Part shown: in pieces, positions 42,851-52,464 of the stretch
How the letters are laid out: the number at the start of each line of letters is the position of its first letter
How positions within the stretch are numbered: the first letter of the stretch is position 1
Assembly: GCA_964632505.1 (NCBI GenBank)
Contig: CAZWCE010000011.1
Location: 1 to 64,000 of the forward strand
Direction of reading: 5' to 3'
Origin: CAZWCE01 sp964632505
Lineage (GTDB): Bacteria > Planctomycetota > Planctomycetia > Pirellulales > Thermoguttaceae
Length of the DNA: 64,000 bases
The notes under the pieces: model-generated
Databases searched by the model: none
Told to the model about the DNA's origin: nothing
The model's input: the letters and a program-made list of their open reading frames with translations, nothing else
Position numbers and translations under genes: made by a program

Positions 42851-44221
42851 TCAATACAACTTGTCGACCCCGAGGATCAACCGCGAGAGTCGGCCGGAAT
42901 GGGCTTCTTCGATGTCGTCGGGAACGCTTTGTCCCGTCGTCAGGTAATGCAACGGCAACTTCGAACGGCGCATCACCGGAATGATATTTCCCATGCCGCC
43001 GGCCTCGTCGAGCTTCGAGAAGATCAATCCGGTCGTTCCCACGTCCCCGAAGCGTTCGAGGGTCCGGATGAGACTCCGCGTGCCGCCGACCACCGAGAGG
43101 ACCAGGTGGACCTCGTCGGTTCGAGCCGCTTCGAGAAACGACTGGAGTTCGCGTATTTTGACTTCATCGTGAGGACTTCTTCCAGCCGTATCGATCAAAA
43201 TCAGATCGAGGGCCGAGAGACGCTCGACCGCGGCGCGCATCTCACTCGGCGAGGTGACGACCTCCATCGGCAGATCGATGATTTCGGCGTAGGTCCGCAA
43301 CTGTTCGATCGCCGCGATGCGGTAGGTGTCGACCGTGATCAAACCGACGCGGCGTTTCTCCTTGAGCCGATAGTTGGCCGCTAGTTTCGCCAGTGTGGTG
43401 GTCTTCCCGACCCCCGTCGGCCCTACCAGAGCCACAACACGCGGGGCATCGTCGGTCAGGGTGATCGGCGGCCCGATGGTCATGTCATCCTCAAGAAGCC
43501 GGGCCACGCGGGTCTTGAGCATCATCGCATCGTCGAGCGCTTCGACGGGAGAATTCTTCCGGACCCGCTCGACCAACTCTCGGGCGATCTCTTCGCTCAA
43601 ATCGGCATCGATCAATTCGGTGAACAACCGGAAAAGGTTCTCCGGCAATCCCCCCCGCAAATCGCCTTCTTTCTTCTCACACAGATGTTGGAGCATGCGG
43701 TACACTTCCGAGAGCTGTCCCTGCGGGCAATCGCCTCCCGGCGGTGGACCTTCATAAGCGGGATGCTCGTGACGCGAAGGGGGTTCCGGACGAAAGGCAT
43801 CGTGTCGTTCTCTGCCGGAAGGCGACGGGGGAAACGGCGTTTGCCGGACCAGTGCGGGCTCCTCGTTCGGTCGAGGAGGTGTCGAAACCGCCGCCGGGGA
43901 AGCGGAGGAAACACTTCCCGATCGCTCTTCTCTTTCGGGGGATGCCTCGCGCGGGAGCATGGAACCGGCCTGACTCCTCGGGTCGACGCCCATCATCCGC
44001 GGGTCGCCGATATTCCGGGAAGTCGCCCCCGGCAGACGGCTGGGCACATGGACTTCCGAGGAGGCGGTCACTTCGATCAGACGGGTCGCCGGAAGGAGCC
44101 CGAAGAGACGTCGCGATTTCACCTCACGCGTATGAAGCACCGCCGCTCCGGGACCGAGATCTCGGCGAACCAGTCCCAACGCTTCATGCATCGAACCGGC
44201 TCGATAGGTCTTGATGTTCAT
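42851..44221 (-). CDS. flhF: Flagellar placement GTPase FlhF
   Basis: A 456-residue SRP-type GTPase that sets the place and number of flagella, acting at the cell pole or membrane. The N-terminal B domain has the hallmark MNIKTYRAGSMHEALGLVRR; a long Pro/Ser-rich linker (about 85-190) precedes the N and G domains. G-domain motifs are GPTGVGKTTTLAKLAA (P-loop), VDTYRIAAIEQLRTYAEI, ILIDTAGRSPHD and SKLDEAGGMGNI. I chose the ATG at 44221 for the family N-terminus; the frame is open upstream. It follows flhA by 96 nt. The partner gene flhG is not adjacent. Confidence 0.94.
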   Translation of the reverse strand: MNIKTYRAGSMHEALGLVRRDLGPGAAVLHTREVKSRRLFGLLPATRLIEVTASSEVHVPSRLPGATSRNIGDPRMMGVDPRSQAGSMLPREASPEREERSGSVSSASPAAVSTPPRPNEEPALVRQTPFPPSPSGRERHDAFRPEPPSRHEHPAYEGPPPGGDCPQGQLSEVYRMLQHLCEKKEGDLRGGLPENLFRLFTELIDADLSEEIARELVERVRKNSPVEALDDAMMLKTRVARLLEDDMTIGPPITLTDDAPRVVALVGPTGVGKTTTLAKLAANYRLKEKRRVGLITVDTYRIAAIEQLRTYAEIIDLPMEVVTSPSEMRAAVERLSALDLILIDTAGRSPHDEVKIRELQSFLEAARTDEVHLVLSVVGGTRSLIRTLERFGDVGTTGLIFSKLDEAGGMGNIIPVMRRSKLPLHYLTTGQSVPDDIEEAHSGRLSRLILGVDKLY

Positions 44222-44317
44222 CCTTGTCCATCCTGCAATCGAGTGAAATTCTCTTGTCGGGCGTCTGCCGATCAAAACGCCTTATGCAACATTTTTCAAT
44301 GTTTCCACACCAGTTTA

Positions 44318-46402
44318 TCAGGCGGTCACCATGCCGACCGAATCGATACGGGTATCCCGCGTGATTTCATTGAAGCTCAGCACCACCAGCCCCGGCAGCG
44401 ACGAGGAGGTCATCTGTTTCACCGCGGCCCGAATCTGCGGATTCACCAACACCACAGGCGGGTAATTGGCGGTCGTCAACTTCTCGACCTCCTGGGCGAT
44501 CTTCATGGAGAGTTGTTCGATCGCCTGGGGGGAGAACCGAAGATAAAGCCCCCGATCGGTGTGCTCCACGCCGGCGCGAATCTGGTCTTCGAGACCGGGG
44601 TCGAACGTGACCACATGCAATCGATCCTCCACATCGCGATACCGCGTACAGAGTGTCCGGCTGAGCTTCGCCCGAACGAACTCCGTCAGCACGATCGGAT
44701 CATTGGTTTTGGACGCGTAATCGCCTAGGGTCTCCAGAATCGTTCCCAATTGTCGGATGGGGACCTGTTCACGGAGGAGCATCTGGAGAATCTGCTGGAC
44801 CTGCGACAATTTCATCGCGCTTGGAACCAGTTCCTCGACCACCGCCGGCGAGGTGCTCTTGAGTTCCTCGAGCAAATGCTGGGTGGCATCGCGAGTCAGG
44901 ATTTCGTCGGCATGCTTGCGGACGGTCTCGGTCAGATGAGTCGCGATGACCGCCCCCGGTTCCACGACGGTGTAGCCGAGCATCTCGGCCTTGTCGCGCG
45001 TCGCACCGTCGATCCACAAGGCCGGCGTCCCGAATGCCGGATCGACCGTTTCGATGCCCTGCACTTCCCCGCCGGCCACCCCGGAATCCATGGCCAAATA
45101 CATATCGGGATAAACCATCCCGACAGCGACCGACATCCCGGCGATCTTGATCCGATACTGCAACTGTTCGAGTTGGAAACTGTCGCGGATGCGCACTTTC
45201 GGCAATATAATGCCGATCTCCGAAGCCACATTCTGACGGATCCGGTGGATGCGATCGAGCAGATCGCCTCCCCGGTTCGGGTCGGCTAGCGGAATCAGTC
45301 CCACGCCGATCTCCACTTCCATCGGATCGACCGTCAGGTAGTCTTCGATCCGCTCCTCCGGCTCCTGATTCTCCTCTTCCGCTTTCTCCTGCTCCTCGGC
45401 GACCTTTTGAATCTTACTGTTGCGAGTGATCAGAAAAGCCGCCCCGAGACAAGAGAGGCTGATCATCAAAAGGGGCGTCTTGGGGAGGCTGGTGAAAACG
45501 AGCAAAAACAGAAAGCCTCCAGCGACCAGGAGGACTCTCGGTCGGGCGAAAAGCTGCTGGATGAATTCTTGCGGCAAGTCGGAACCTTGGCTGCTCCGGG
45601 TCACCAAAAGGCCCGTCCCCAGGGAGATCAAAAAAGCAGGAACCTGACTCACCAGTCCATCGCCAATGGTCAACTGGGTGAAAAGCGACAGGGCCTCGCT
45701 GAGACTCATCCCCGATTCGAGCATGCCGATGATCAAACCACCGATGATATTAATAAACGTAATAACGATCCCGGCGATCGCATCCCCGCGCACGAATTTA
45801 CTGGCACCGTCCATCGCTCCGAAAAAGTCGGCCTGTTGGGTAATCTCTTCTCGGCGCCGCTGGGCTTCGTGTTCATCGATGATGCCGGCGTTTAAGTCGG
45901 CGTCGATCGCCATCTGTCGACCGGGCATCGCATCGAGGGTGAATCGGGCCGCCACCTCACTGACCCGCGTCGCTCCCTTGGTGATGACGACGAACTGAAT
46001 CACCACAATAATGATGAATATAATGATCCCGACGACCACCTTCTCGCCCGCGACGAACTGGCTGAAACTCTGGATGACTCCCCCAGCCGCCATGAGACCA
46101 TCCTCTTCGGCACGGGTGAGGATCAGCCGGGTCGTGGCGACGTTCAATACCAGCCGGAAAAGCGTCGTGGCGAGCAGAAGGGACGGAAAAATGCTGAAAT
46201 CGAGAGGCTTGTTGACGAAGATCGAGGAGAGAAGAATCACTACACCGATCGTAATGTTCAGCGACAAGAGCAGATCCATCACCGGGGGAGGGAGAGGAAT
46301 GAGGATGACCAGGATACTGGCCGCCACTCCCACCGGAAACAGGAAGTCCTGAAACCTCCCGCTGTTGAGAATATGTTGGATTCGGGAAAAAACCGAGTTC
46401 AT
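44318..46402 (-). CDS. flhA: Flagellar export apparatus protein FlhA
   Basis: A 694-residue integral membrane component of the flagellar type III export gate. The N-terminal half has about eight membrane segments and the FHIPEP signatures: NKPLDFSIFPSLLLATTLFR, LNVATTRLIL, VVVIQFVVITKGATRVSEVA, ARFTLDAMPGRQMAIDADLN and GAMDGASKFVRGDAIAGIVI. The C-terminal cytoplasmic domain (about 330-694), which docks chaperone-substrate complexes, is complete. I chose the ATG at 46402 (MNSVFSRIQHIL); the open frame extends 107 codons upstream but without family similarity. It is the first gene of the minus-strand group, with about 680 nt of non-coding DNA upstream. Confidence 0.96.
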   Translation of the reverse strand: MNSVFSRIQHILNSGRFQDFLFPVGVAASILVILIPLPPPVMDLLLSLNITIGVVILLSSIFVNKPLDFSIFPSLLLATTLFRLVLNVATTRLILTRAEEDGLMAAGGVIQSFSQFVAGEKVVVGIIIFIIIVVIQFVVITKGATRVSEVAARFTLDAMPGRQMAIDADLNAGIIDEHEAQRRREEITQQADFFGAMDGASKFVRGDAIAGIVITFINIIGGLIIGMLESGMSLSEALSLFTQLTIGDGLVSQVPAFLISLGTGLLVTRSSQGSDLPQEFIQQLFARPRVLLVAGGFLFLLVFTSLPKTPLLMISLSCLGAAFLITRNSKIQKVAEEQEKAEEENQEPEERIEDYLTVDPMEVEIGVGLIPLADPNRGGDLLDRIHRIRQNVASEIGIILPKVRIRDSFQLEQLQYRIKIAGMSVAVGMVYPDMYLAMDSGVAGGEVQGIETVDPAFGTPALWIDGATRDKAEMLGYTVVEPGAVIATHLTETVRKHADEILTRDATQHLLEELKSTSPAVVEELVPSAMKLSQVQQILQMLLREQVPIRQLGTILETLGDYASKTNDPIVLTEFVRAKLSRTLCTRYRDVEDRLHVVTFDPGLEDQIRAGVEHTDRGLYLRFSPQAIEQLSMKIAQEVEKLTTANYPPVVLVNPQIRAAVKQMTSSSLPGLVVLSFNEITRDTRIDSVGMVTA

Positions 46403-47085
46403 CCTGCCACTCTTATCTTCTCCATCCCACCGCGAATTCCTTCCCCAGATGCTCCACCTGAGGGGTTTTTCTTCGTCCACTCCTCCATGAGTGGATTGCT
46501 TTTCAGAAAGCGGGGAGGCAATTGTGCGAAATAGCTGATGAAACTTAACGAATTGCCGAGAAAGTGTCCAGATCGTTTTTTCGTTCAAGTGGACCGAAGA
46601 AGGCCGACATTGAGCCGAGAATCCGCCGTTTGGGACTTCCTCGCCGAAAAAAAACGGATCTTTCGATAAGATTAACATCGCCCCCCAACTCTTTTTGCCC
46701 GCATTACCTCCCGGAATCCTCAAGTTTCCGCGCGCCTTCGATCGATACTCCTAAGGGATGACTTTTCTCGTGCTCCGCCGGCGCGCGGCGTCTTCCAGGA
46801 ATCGAACGTCCTGGCGAATCCCCCCGGTCGGACTCAAGCAAAAGGTCCCGCGGTCAGACTTCTTATTACTCGATCTTTCCGGAGTTCAGGGCAACCAAGA
46901 TATTTTGGGAATCGAGAAAGATCTCTTCTGCTATGCCATTTTGCGTGGATTCGAGATCGCCCGCGAAGTGCTGCGACGTACCAGCCGGAAGACTGCTCCC
47001 CGATCCCCCGCTTCCGATTTCCGACAGAACCAACGCCGAAGCGCCGTGACGGAGTTGCTCCATCCCCGAACCCCCTGGTCAATCG
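46403..47085. other. Non-coding divergent region upstream of flhA
   Basis: Nearly 700 nt lie between flhA (minus) and the thioredoxin-like lipoprotein gene (plus). Long open frames exist on both strands, but their composition is not protein-like and no ribosome-binding sites support them. Flagellar promoters are expected here; no clear sigma-28 or sigma-54 element was recognised. Confidence 0.4.
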
Positions 47086-47595
47086 ATGAAGCCAGCCCCG
47101 AAGAAATATCGACTCCTCTTATGGCCGGTGCTCTTGGGCACCACGCTGATACTGTTGGGCTGCGCTCAAGAGAAATCGCCTCCGGCGAAGGATTCGTCCT
47201 CTCCGAAAACGGAGTCACTCTCGAGGCCGATGTTCCACCAAGACCTCCAAGAAGGCTTGAAAAAGGCTCATCAATTCGACAAACCGGTTCTGCTGCTGTT
47301 CACCGATCCGAATTGTGTGTACAGTCGCCAGATGCTCGAAAGCACTTTTCAGAACCAGGAGGTGCAAGCACTGGCCAATCGATTCGTCTGCGTGCAGATC
47401 GATTCCTGCGAGGCCACGCCCTTTTGCGACCAATTCCAAGTCGAGGCATTCCCGACGATCCAGTTTCTCACCTCCTCCGGCGTCCCTCTGCAACGCCTCA
47501 AGGGCAACCAAATGCCCAGCCAGCTCTCCGAAGAGATGCGTCTGGCCCTGCAACGCATCGCGATGAAGCAGTCGATCTACGGCAACTTCCACTGA
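47086..47595 (+). CDS. Thioredoxin-fold lipoprotein with a single active-site Cys
   Basis: A 169-residue protein with a lipoprotein signal (basic start, hydrophobic core 9-25, lipobox LLGC with Cys26) and a thioredoxin-like domain (about 50-165). At the redox position it reads DPNCVYSRQM: Cys77 is followed two residues later by Ser80 in place of the second Cys, so it is a C-x-x-S type. The cis-Pro region is AFPTIQFL (Pro123). Cys102, Cys108 and Cys114 are further thiols. It may reduce, isomerise or bind thiols outside the cytoplasm. It lies alone between the two divergent flagellar groups. Confidence 0.78.
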   Translation: MKPAPKKYRLLLWPVLLGTTLILLGCAQEKSPPAKDSSSPKTESLSRPMFHQDLQEGLKKAHQFDKPVLLLFTDPNCVYSRQMLESTFQNQEVQALANRFVCVQIDSCEATPFCDQFQVEAFPTIQFLTSSGVPLQRLKGNQMPSQLSEEMRLALQRIAMKQSIYGNFH

Positions 47596-48047
47596 GCCTT
47601 CTTGCAAAGTCTCTTTTCGAAGCCCTTGCGGAAGGACTCATCGCTGCCCACGGCCTCCCTCACTTCATCAGCCCTTTTTTCCGGCCTTGCCGTTTCGAAT
47701 TGCGTTCCCTCCGAAACAGTGCGCATGGTAACTTCGGCAATTTAATCCGCCTGTCGGGATTGTGCCGATTTTTACAAAAAACAGTTTTACTCCGGTAGAG
47801 ATCAAGCCGATATCGTGAAATGTACGCATCCCATACATCTACTTCCGTTCGAAACGGCCGGAAGGTGGGGCGCGTTCCCATTTACCATGTAGCCCCCGAG
47901 GATGCACCAAAACATTGCACCACCAGGGACTTGATGATCGCAAGGTCGATCGGAGAGTCGCTCGGGCCAACGACTCTTTTTCGATCGTGAACGCCATCGC
48001 CGCTCCGCTCGCAAGCGGTCCGGCACAGTGAGGAGGTTCGCCAGCAT
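47596..48047 (+). other. Non-coding region upstream of flgE
   Basis: This stretch should hold the promoter for the long flgE-flhB gene run. A GCCGATAT (47806-47813) resembles the sigma-28 -10 element GCCGATAA, but no matching -35 lies at the right distance. No gene is supported. Confidence 0.35.
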
Positions 48048-50633
48048 ATGGGTTTAGGATCCGCCATGAACGTGGCATTGACGGGCATGCGCGCCGCCGA
48101 AACGAGCATCAGTGTGACCGGTGATAATCTGGCGAATGCCAACACGATCGGTTTCAAATCGTCGCGCGCCGACTTCGCAACGCAGTTTTCCCAGACATTA
48201 TCGTTGGGAACCCCACCGGACAACGCCAACGGCGGTCCTGCCGCCACCGGAACCGGAGGGGGAACGAATCCGATCCAGATCGGCCTGGGAACCCACGTCG
48301 CCTCCATCACGCGGAACTTCACGCAAGGTTCTCTGAAGAACGGGTCCTCGGAAACGGAAATGGCGATCCAGGGAGACGGATTTTTCGTCGTCCAGAAGGA
48401 CAGATCCCTCAATCTCCAGAATTATACCCGAAACGGCATCTTCTCGTTGAACAATCAGCATGAATTGGTGACCATGACCGGGGAATACGTCATGGGGTAC
48501 GTGACCGACGAGGACTTCCAGCTACAGACCCAAGAGCTCGCGCCGATCACCATCCCGAAAGGCAAGGCAATCGCCGAAGCGACGACCGAAGCCAGTCTGG
48601 AGGGGTTGATCAAGGCCGACGGCGAGAAGTCGACTCAGGGAACCGTGCTCGAAACGCCCGTCCTCTCGAACAATGAATACACCGCTCCCGGCACCAAGCT
48701 GACGAGCAACCAGACGACGCGACCCAGCATCGAGACGGCCGGCACCACAGCCACGGGCATGTACATCGATCCGGCCGTGAATCCCCCTCCCCCCGGCCAG
48801 AGCGCCATGGCTCCCGGTCAGTACGTCTACCGTTTCGCCTACTCCCGCGCCGACGGCACCTACGGAGCGGAAACCGATTTCTCGACTCCGCTTTCCGGCC
48901 GGGTTCTCGCGGCCGACCCGCCGGCGGTCCCTCAGGATCAGAACGCCGTCCAGATCGACAACATCCCCCTCGGCGAGGTCCCCCCGGCCGCCAATCCCCC
49001 CTTCACCCATGTGAAGGTTTACCGCGCGATCGATCCGGGAAACCCGACGATCGAGCCGACCTACACGGAGGTCGAGGAACTGACGCTCGCCCAGGCCGCT
49101 CTGCCTTACGTGGACCGCCATTCCGAGGCCGACATCGCCGGGAATCCCACTCTCGAGACGACTCGACTGACCGGCAGTTACCAGTATTACGTGACCTACA
49201 CCGACGGCTCGGGAAACGAGAGCCGTCCTTCGCCGATCAGCTCTTCGCTGAACGTGAACCATGGGAGGATCACGCTTTCCGATCTCCCGTCGCTCGGTGG
49301 CGGCGACCCGAATCCGAACGGATGGACCACGCGAAAGATCTACCGCAATCTCGAGAACGACCCGACCGCGTTTCACGAACTCACGGAAATCAGCAACATC
49401 GACCAGGACGTCACCTTCATCGATTCGACCGATGACGATACCTTGGAGCATGCCCCGGAGTTGAGCAAGGAGGGCCAAGGCAACGTGCTGGCGACCGATT
49501 CGACGCCCCTGGTGAACCTGTTGAGGCGGACCAGTTCCGGCACCTTCGAACAGATCTTCGAAACGGGGACGCTCGAATTCAACGCGACCAAGGGCGGCAA
49601 TGCGATCAAGCAACAAGAGCTCACCGTCGACAACACGACGACCTTACAGGAACTGCTTCTGTTCATGAAGGACTCGATGGGCATCCGCGATGCGAGCCAG
49701 GCCGCGGGACTGGTCACCGATCAAGGAGTGCTCGGCAAAACGATCAACGGCGGCAATCCCGGCGGGAGCGTCCTCGACGGGGCAGTCTACCTCTTGGGGA
49801 ACACGGGCGAAGACAACGAGTTGAAGATCGCCTCTTCGGGACTGATCCATATCGACGATCAGGGCAACCGCAGTACGGTCGATCTCCCCTGGAACGCGGC
49901 TCAGGATCCGATCGGCACGAGCATCACGACCGATCTGCCGGTCTACGACACCCTCGGTTCTCCCGTCAACGTACGCATCACGATGGCGCTGGTTCGCTCT
50001 GAAAACGGCAACACCACCTACCGCTGGTACGCCGACTCGAACGACAACATGCCTGGGCCCAATGCGAACGATCCTTACAGTATTCGCAGCGGGACGGGGC
50101 TGATCACCTTCGATAGCGAAGGCAAAAACATCACCAATTCCCCGGGAATGATCACCGTCGAGCGATATGTCCCCGGCAGTGTCGATCCGCTCAGTTTCGA
50201 ACTCGACATGACGGCGATCAACGCCCTGGCGACCAACAACCCGGTCCTCTCGATGGACGATCAAGACGGCGCGGCGGCAGGCACGCTCTACGATTTCTCG
50301 ATCGGCGAGGACGGTTCCATCACCGGCATTTTCACCAGCGGAGCCACGCGAACGGTCGGTCAGCTTCGACTGGCTTGGTTCAAGAACAACGAGGGATTGG
50401 CCCATGAAGGCGACAACATGTTCTCCCAGACCTCCAGTAGCGGCCCCCCGGCCTTCGGCAACCCCGGTTCCGGGCCGCTCGGCTCGGTCCGCGGCAGCAC
50501 GCTGGAGATGTCGAACACCGATATCGGGACCGAACTGGTCGAATTGATCACCGCCTCGACGATGTACAAGGCCAATACGCGTGTCGTGACCACGTCGCAG
50601 GAAATGTTCGACGAGTTGATGCGCATGATGTAA
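48048..50633 (+). CDS. flgE: Flagellar hook protein FlgE with a large internal insertion
   Basis: An 861-residue protein; FlgE is often 400-500 residues. The N-terminal D0 segment (MNVALTGMRAAETSISVTGD, NLANANTIGFKSSRADF) and C-terminal D0 helix (GTELVELITASTMYKANTRV, then MFDELMRMM) are intact, as is the QGDGFFVV motif. The middle has an insertion at about 255-475 that reads as two tandem fibronectin-III-like units: strands such as YVYRFAYSRADGTYGAETDF and YQYYVTYTDGSGNESRPSPI, each followed by an arginine-containing KVYRAID / KIYRNLE strand. It would enlarge the surface of the hook. It is first gene of the plus-strand group and has GAGGAGG about 13 nt upstream. Confidence 0.93.
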   Translation: MGLGSAMNVALTGMRAAETSISVTGDNLANANTIGFKSSRADFATQFSQTLSLGTPPDNANGGPAATGTGGGTNPIQIGLGTHVASITRNFTQGSLKNGSSETEMAIQGDGFFVVQKDRSLNLQNYTRNGIFSLNNQHELVTMTGEYVMGYVTDEDFQLQTQELAPITIPKGKAIAEATTEASLEGLIKADGEKSTQGTVLETPVLSNNEYTAPGTKLTSNQTTRPSIETAGTTATGMYIDPAVNPPPPGQSAMAPGQYVYRFAYSRADGTYGAETDFSTPLSGRVLAADPPAVPQDQNAVQIDNIPLGEVPPAANPPFTHVKVYRAIDPGNPTIEPTYTEVEELTLAQAALPYVDRHSEADIAGNPTLETTRLTGSYQYYVTYTDGSGNESRPSPISSSLNVNHGRITLSDLPSLGGGDPNPNGWTTRKIYRNLENDPTAFHELTEISNIDQDVTFIDSTDDDTLEHAPELSKEGQGNVLATDSTPLVNLLRRTSSGTFEQIFETGTLEFNATKGGNAIKQQELTVDNTTTLQELLLFMKDSMGIRDASQAAGLVTDQGVLGKTINGGNPGGSVLDGAVYLLGNTGEDNELKIASSGLIHIDDQGNRSTVDLPWNAAQDPIGTSITTDLPVYDTLGSPVNVRITMALVRSENGNTTYRWYADSNDNMPGPNANDPYSIRSGTGLITFDSEGKNITNSPGMITVERYVPGSVDPLSFELDMTAINALATNNPVLSMDDQDGAAAGTLYDFSIGEDGSITGIFTSGATRTVGQLRLAWFKNNEGLAHEGDNMFSQTSSSGPPAFGNPGSGPLGSVRGSTLEMSNTDIGTELVELITASTMYKANTRVVTTSQEMFDELMRMM

Positions 50634-50700
50634 TGCTCCCGGCACAGCATCGTTGCGTTGCTTCCGGGAAAGGATCACGAATCAAGGAAGTTGGAAAGCC

Positions 50701-50922
50701 ATGATTAAAGTAACCCGACTCAGCGGCGAGGGCTTCCTGTTGAATGCCGAATTGATTCGCTTCGTCGAATCCTGTCCCGACACGATCATCAACTTGACCA
50801 CCGGCGAGAATCTCATGGTGGCCGAATCGATGGACGAAGTGCTTCGCCGAACCATGACCTACCAACAGGCGAAACATCTGGTGGCAAGAACCGATTACCC
50901 CCCTCGCGTGAAGCAAGAATAA
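50701..50922 (+). CDS. flbD: Flagellar FlbD-family protein
   Basis: A 73-residue protein of the SwrD/FlbD type: MIKVTRLSGEGFLLNAELIR, VESCPDTIINLTTGENLMV and ESMDEVLRR are the family's core. In Bacillus the counterpart SwrD raises stator power for swarming; the biochemical role is unsettled. It sits between flgE and motA, as in many flagellar operons. The start is the ATG at 50701, with AAGGAAG upstream. Confidence 0.92.
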   Translation: MIKVTRLSGEGFLLNAELIRFVESCPDTIINLTTGENLMVAESMDEVLRRTMTYQQAKHLVARTDYPPRVKQE

Positions 50923-50941
50923 CGAGAAGGCGAAACCAGTC

Positions 50942-51715
50942 ATGGATATCAGCACCATCATCGGACTCGTGATGGGCACGGCCCTCATCCTGATGTCGAT
51001 TTTCATCGACCCGGCCGCCTCGTTCGGAGGATTCATCAGCATTCCCTCGGTCTTGATCGTGATCGGCGGATCGATGGGGGCGGCGATGATCTGCTTTCCT
51101 TTGAATCAGGTGATGAGCGTATTCGCGGTCATCAAGAACGTGTTCGTCAACAAGCAAAAAGACCTCGCCGATTTGATCGAGCAGCTCGTCTCGCTTTCGG
51201 AAACCGCCCGGCGCGACGGTCTACTCGCCTTGGAAAACCGGCTCGAAGAGCTCGACGACCCCTTCGTCATGATGGGCATCCGCATGGCGGTCGACGGCAT
51301 GAACGCCGAAGTGGTCGAAGGCATCATGCAGACCGAGGTCGACGCAGTGTCCACCCGTCACGAGAACGGCAAGAAGCTGCTCGATTCGCTCGGCCGGTTC
51401 GCTCCGGCGTTCGGCATGATCGGAACCCTAATGGGGCTGATCATCATGCTGGGCGACATGAATCCCGAAACGATCGGCAGCGGCATGGCCGTCGCCCTCT
51501 TGACCACCCTCTACGGCGCGATCGTCTCGAACCTCATCTACCTTCCGTTTAGCGAAAAGCTGAATTACCTGAACGAACAGGAGCTGCTTTCGATGGAGAT
51601 CGTCGTCCGCGGCATTCTGGCGATCCAGGGAGGGGAGAACCCGAGAGTGATTCGGCAGAAGTTGACGATGTTCATCCCGCCCAAAGCGCGCCCCGAGGAA
51701 GAGGAGGAGGTCTAA
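50942..51715 (+). CDS. motA: Flagellar motor stator protein MotA
   Basis: A 257-residue inner-membrane proton- (or sodium-) channel component. Four membrane segments: about 4-22, 30-50, 145-170 and 178-200. The conserved stretch GRFAPAFGMIGTLMGLIIML and SNLIYLPFSEKL (helix 4 and after) match MotA/PomA. The ion-binding stator forms with MotB, encoded next with a 1-nt start/stop overlap. An acidic tail (EEEEEV) ends the protein. Confidence 0.95.
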   Translation: MDISTIIGLVMGTALILMSIFIDPAASFGGFISIPSVLIVIGGSMGAAMICFPLNQVMSVFAVIKNVFVNKQKDLADLIEQLVSLSETARRDGLLALENRLEELDDPFVMMGIRMAVDGMNAEVVEGIMQTEVDAVSTRHENGKKLLDSLGRFAPAFGMIGTLMGLIIMLGDMNPETIGSGMAVALLTTLYGAIVSNLIYLPFSEKLNYLNEQELLSMEIVVRGILAIQGGENPRVIRQKLTMFIPPKARPEEEEEV

Positions 51716-52464
51716 TGGCCCGAAGAAAAAAAGCGGCACCCAAAGGCGCGCCCGAATGGATGGTCACCTTCGGCGACATGATGTCGCTGTTGTTGACGTT
51801 CTTCATCATGCTCTATTCGATGAGCGTTCTGGAAACGGAAAAGACCCTCGCGGTGGTCGAATCGCTCCGGCAACAGTTCGGCCACAACATGACGCCGCAA
51901 AACCAGGTCCCGGGACCGGCGCCGCCGGCAAATTCGGCGATCCTGCAAATCCGCAGCATGGGCCGCGACATGCGGCAAGACACCGTTCGAGGCGGCAATC
52001 CGGTGAAGAGCCCCACCGGTTCCCACGCACAAGTCCGCTCCGTTCGGCCCGCCGAAAAACTGCAAGGAGGCACGGTTTATTTCGATATCGGTTCCGATGA
52101 ACTCTCCGACCAAGCCAAAAAAGATCTAATGACCATCTACAAACAGATCGCCGGCTTCACACTGAAAATCGAAGTCCGAGGGCACACCTCTCCCGCCGAA
52201 CCGTCGCATTATCGGAATCTGTGGGATCTCGGTTACACGCGGGCCTACAACGTGATGACCCACTTGACCGAATTAGGCGTCAAACCGAAGCGATTCCGTC
52301 TTTCCAGCGTCGCCCAATATGAACCGGTCGCCAAGTTCAGCTCCCCCGACCAACAGGATCAGGATGCGTTCGTCGAGGTGATGCTTCTGGAGGAGACGAC
52401 CGAAGAGCTCGAAGGCGATCAGGAAGAACGTCGCAAAAAATACTTGGAAGAGGGCCCCATCTGA
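51715..52464 (+). CDS. motB: Flagellar motor stator protein MotB
   Basis: A 249-residue protein with a basic N-terminus and one membrane segment (about 21-38) that begins with the ion-carrying Asp21 in TFGDMMSLLLTFF. A linker follows, then an OmpA-like peptidoglycan-binding domain from about 120 (VYFDIGSDELSDQAKKDLM, KIEVRGHTSPAEPSHY, WDLGYTRAYNVMTHL). The A of its ATG is the last base of the motA stop codon, so translation is coupled. The plug region after the membrane helix looks usual. About 470 nt of non-coding DNA follow before fliL. Confidence 0.94.
   Translation: MARRKKAAPKGAPEWMVTFGDMMSLLLTFFIMLYSMSVLETEKTLAVVESLRQQFGHNMTPQNQVPGPAPPANSAILQIRSMGRDMRQDTVRGGNPVKSPTGSHAQVRSVRPAEKLQGGTVYFDIGSDELSDQAKKDLMTIYKQIAGFTLKIEVRGHTSPAEPSHYRNLWDLGYTRAYNVMTHLTELGVKPKRFRLSSVAQYEPVAKFSSPDQQDQDAFVEVMLLEETTEELEGDQEERRKKYLEEGPI

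Noticed and set aside
46758..47798. Plus-strand frame of 346 codons covering the thioredoxin-like gene
   Set aside because: The other frame has a lipobox and thioredoxin fold; this one has no pattern.
47787..47813. Possible sigma-28 promoter before flgE (GCCGATAT)
   Set aside because: The -10 matches 7/8, but no TAAA-type -35 lies about 15 nt upstream, and it is 235 nt from flgE. Chance is likely.
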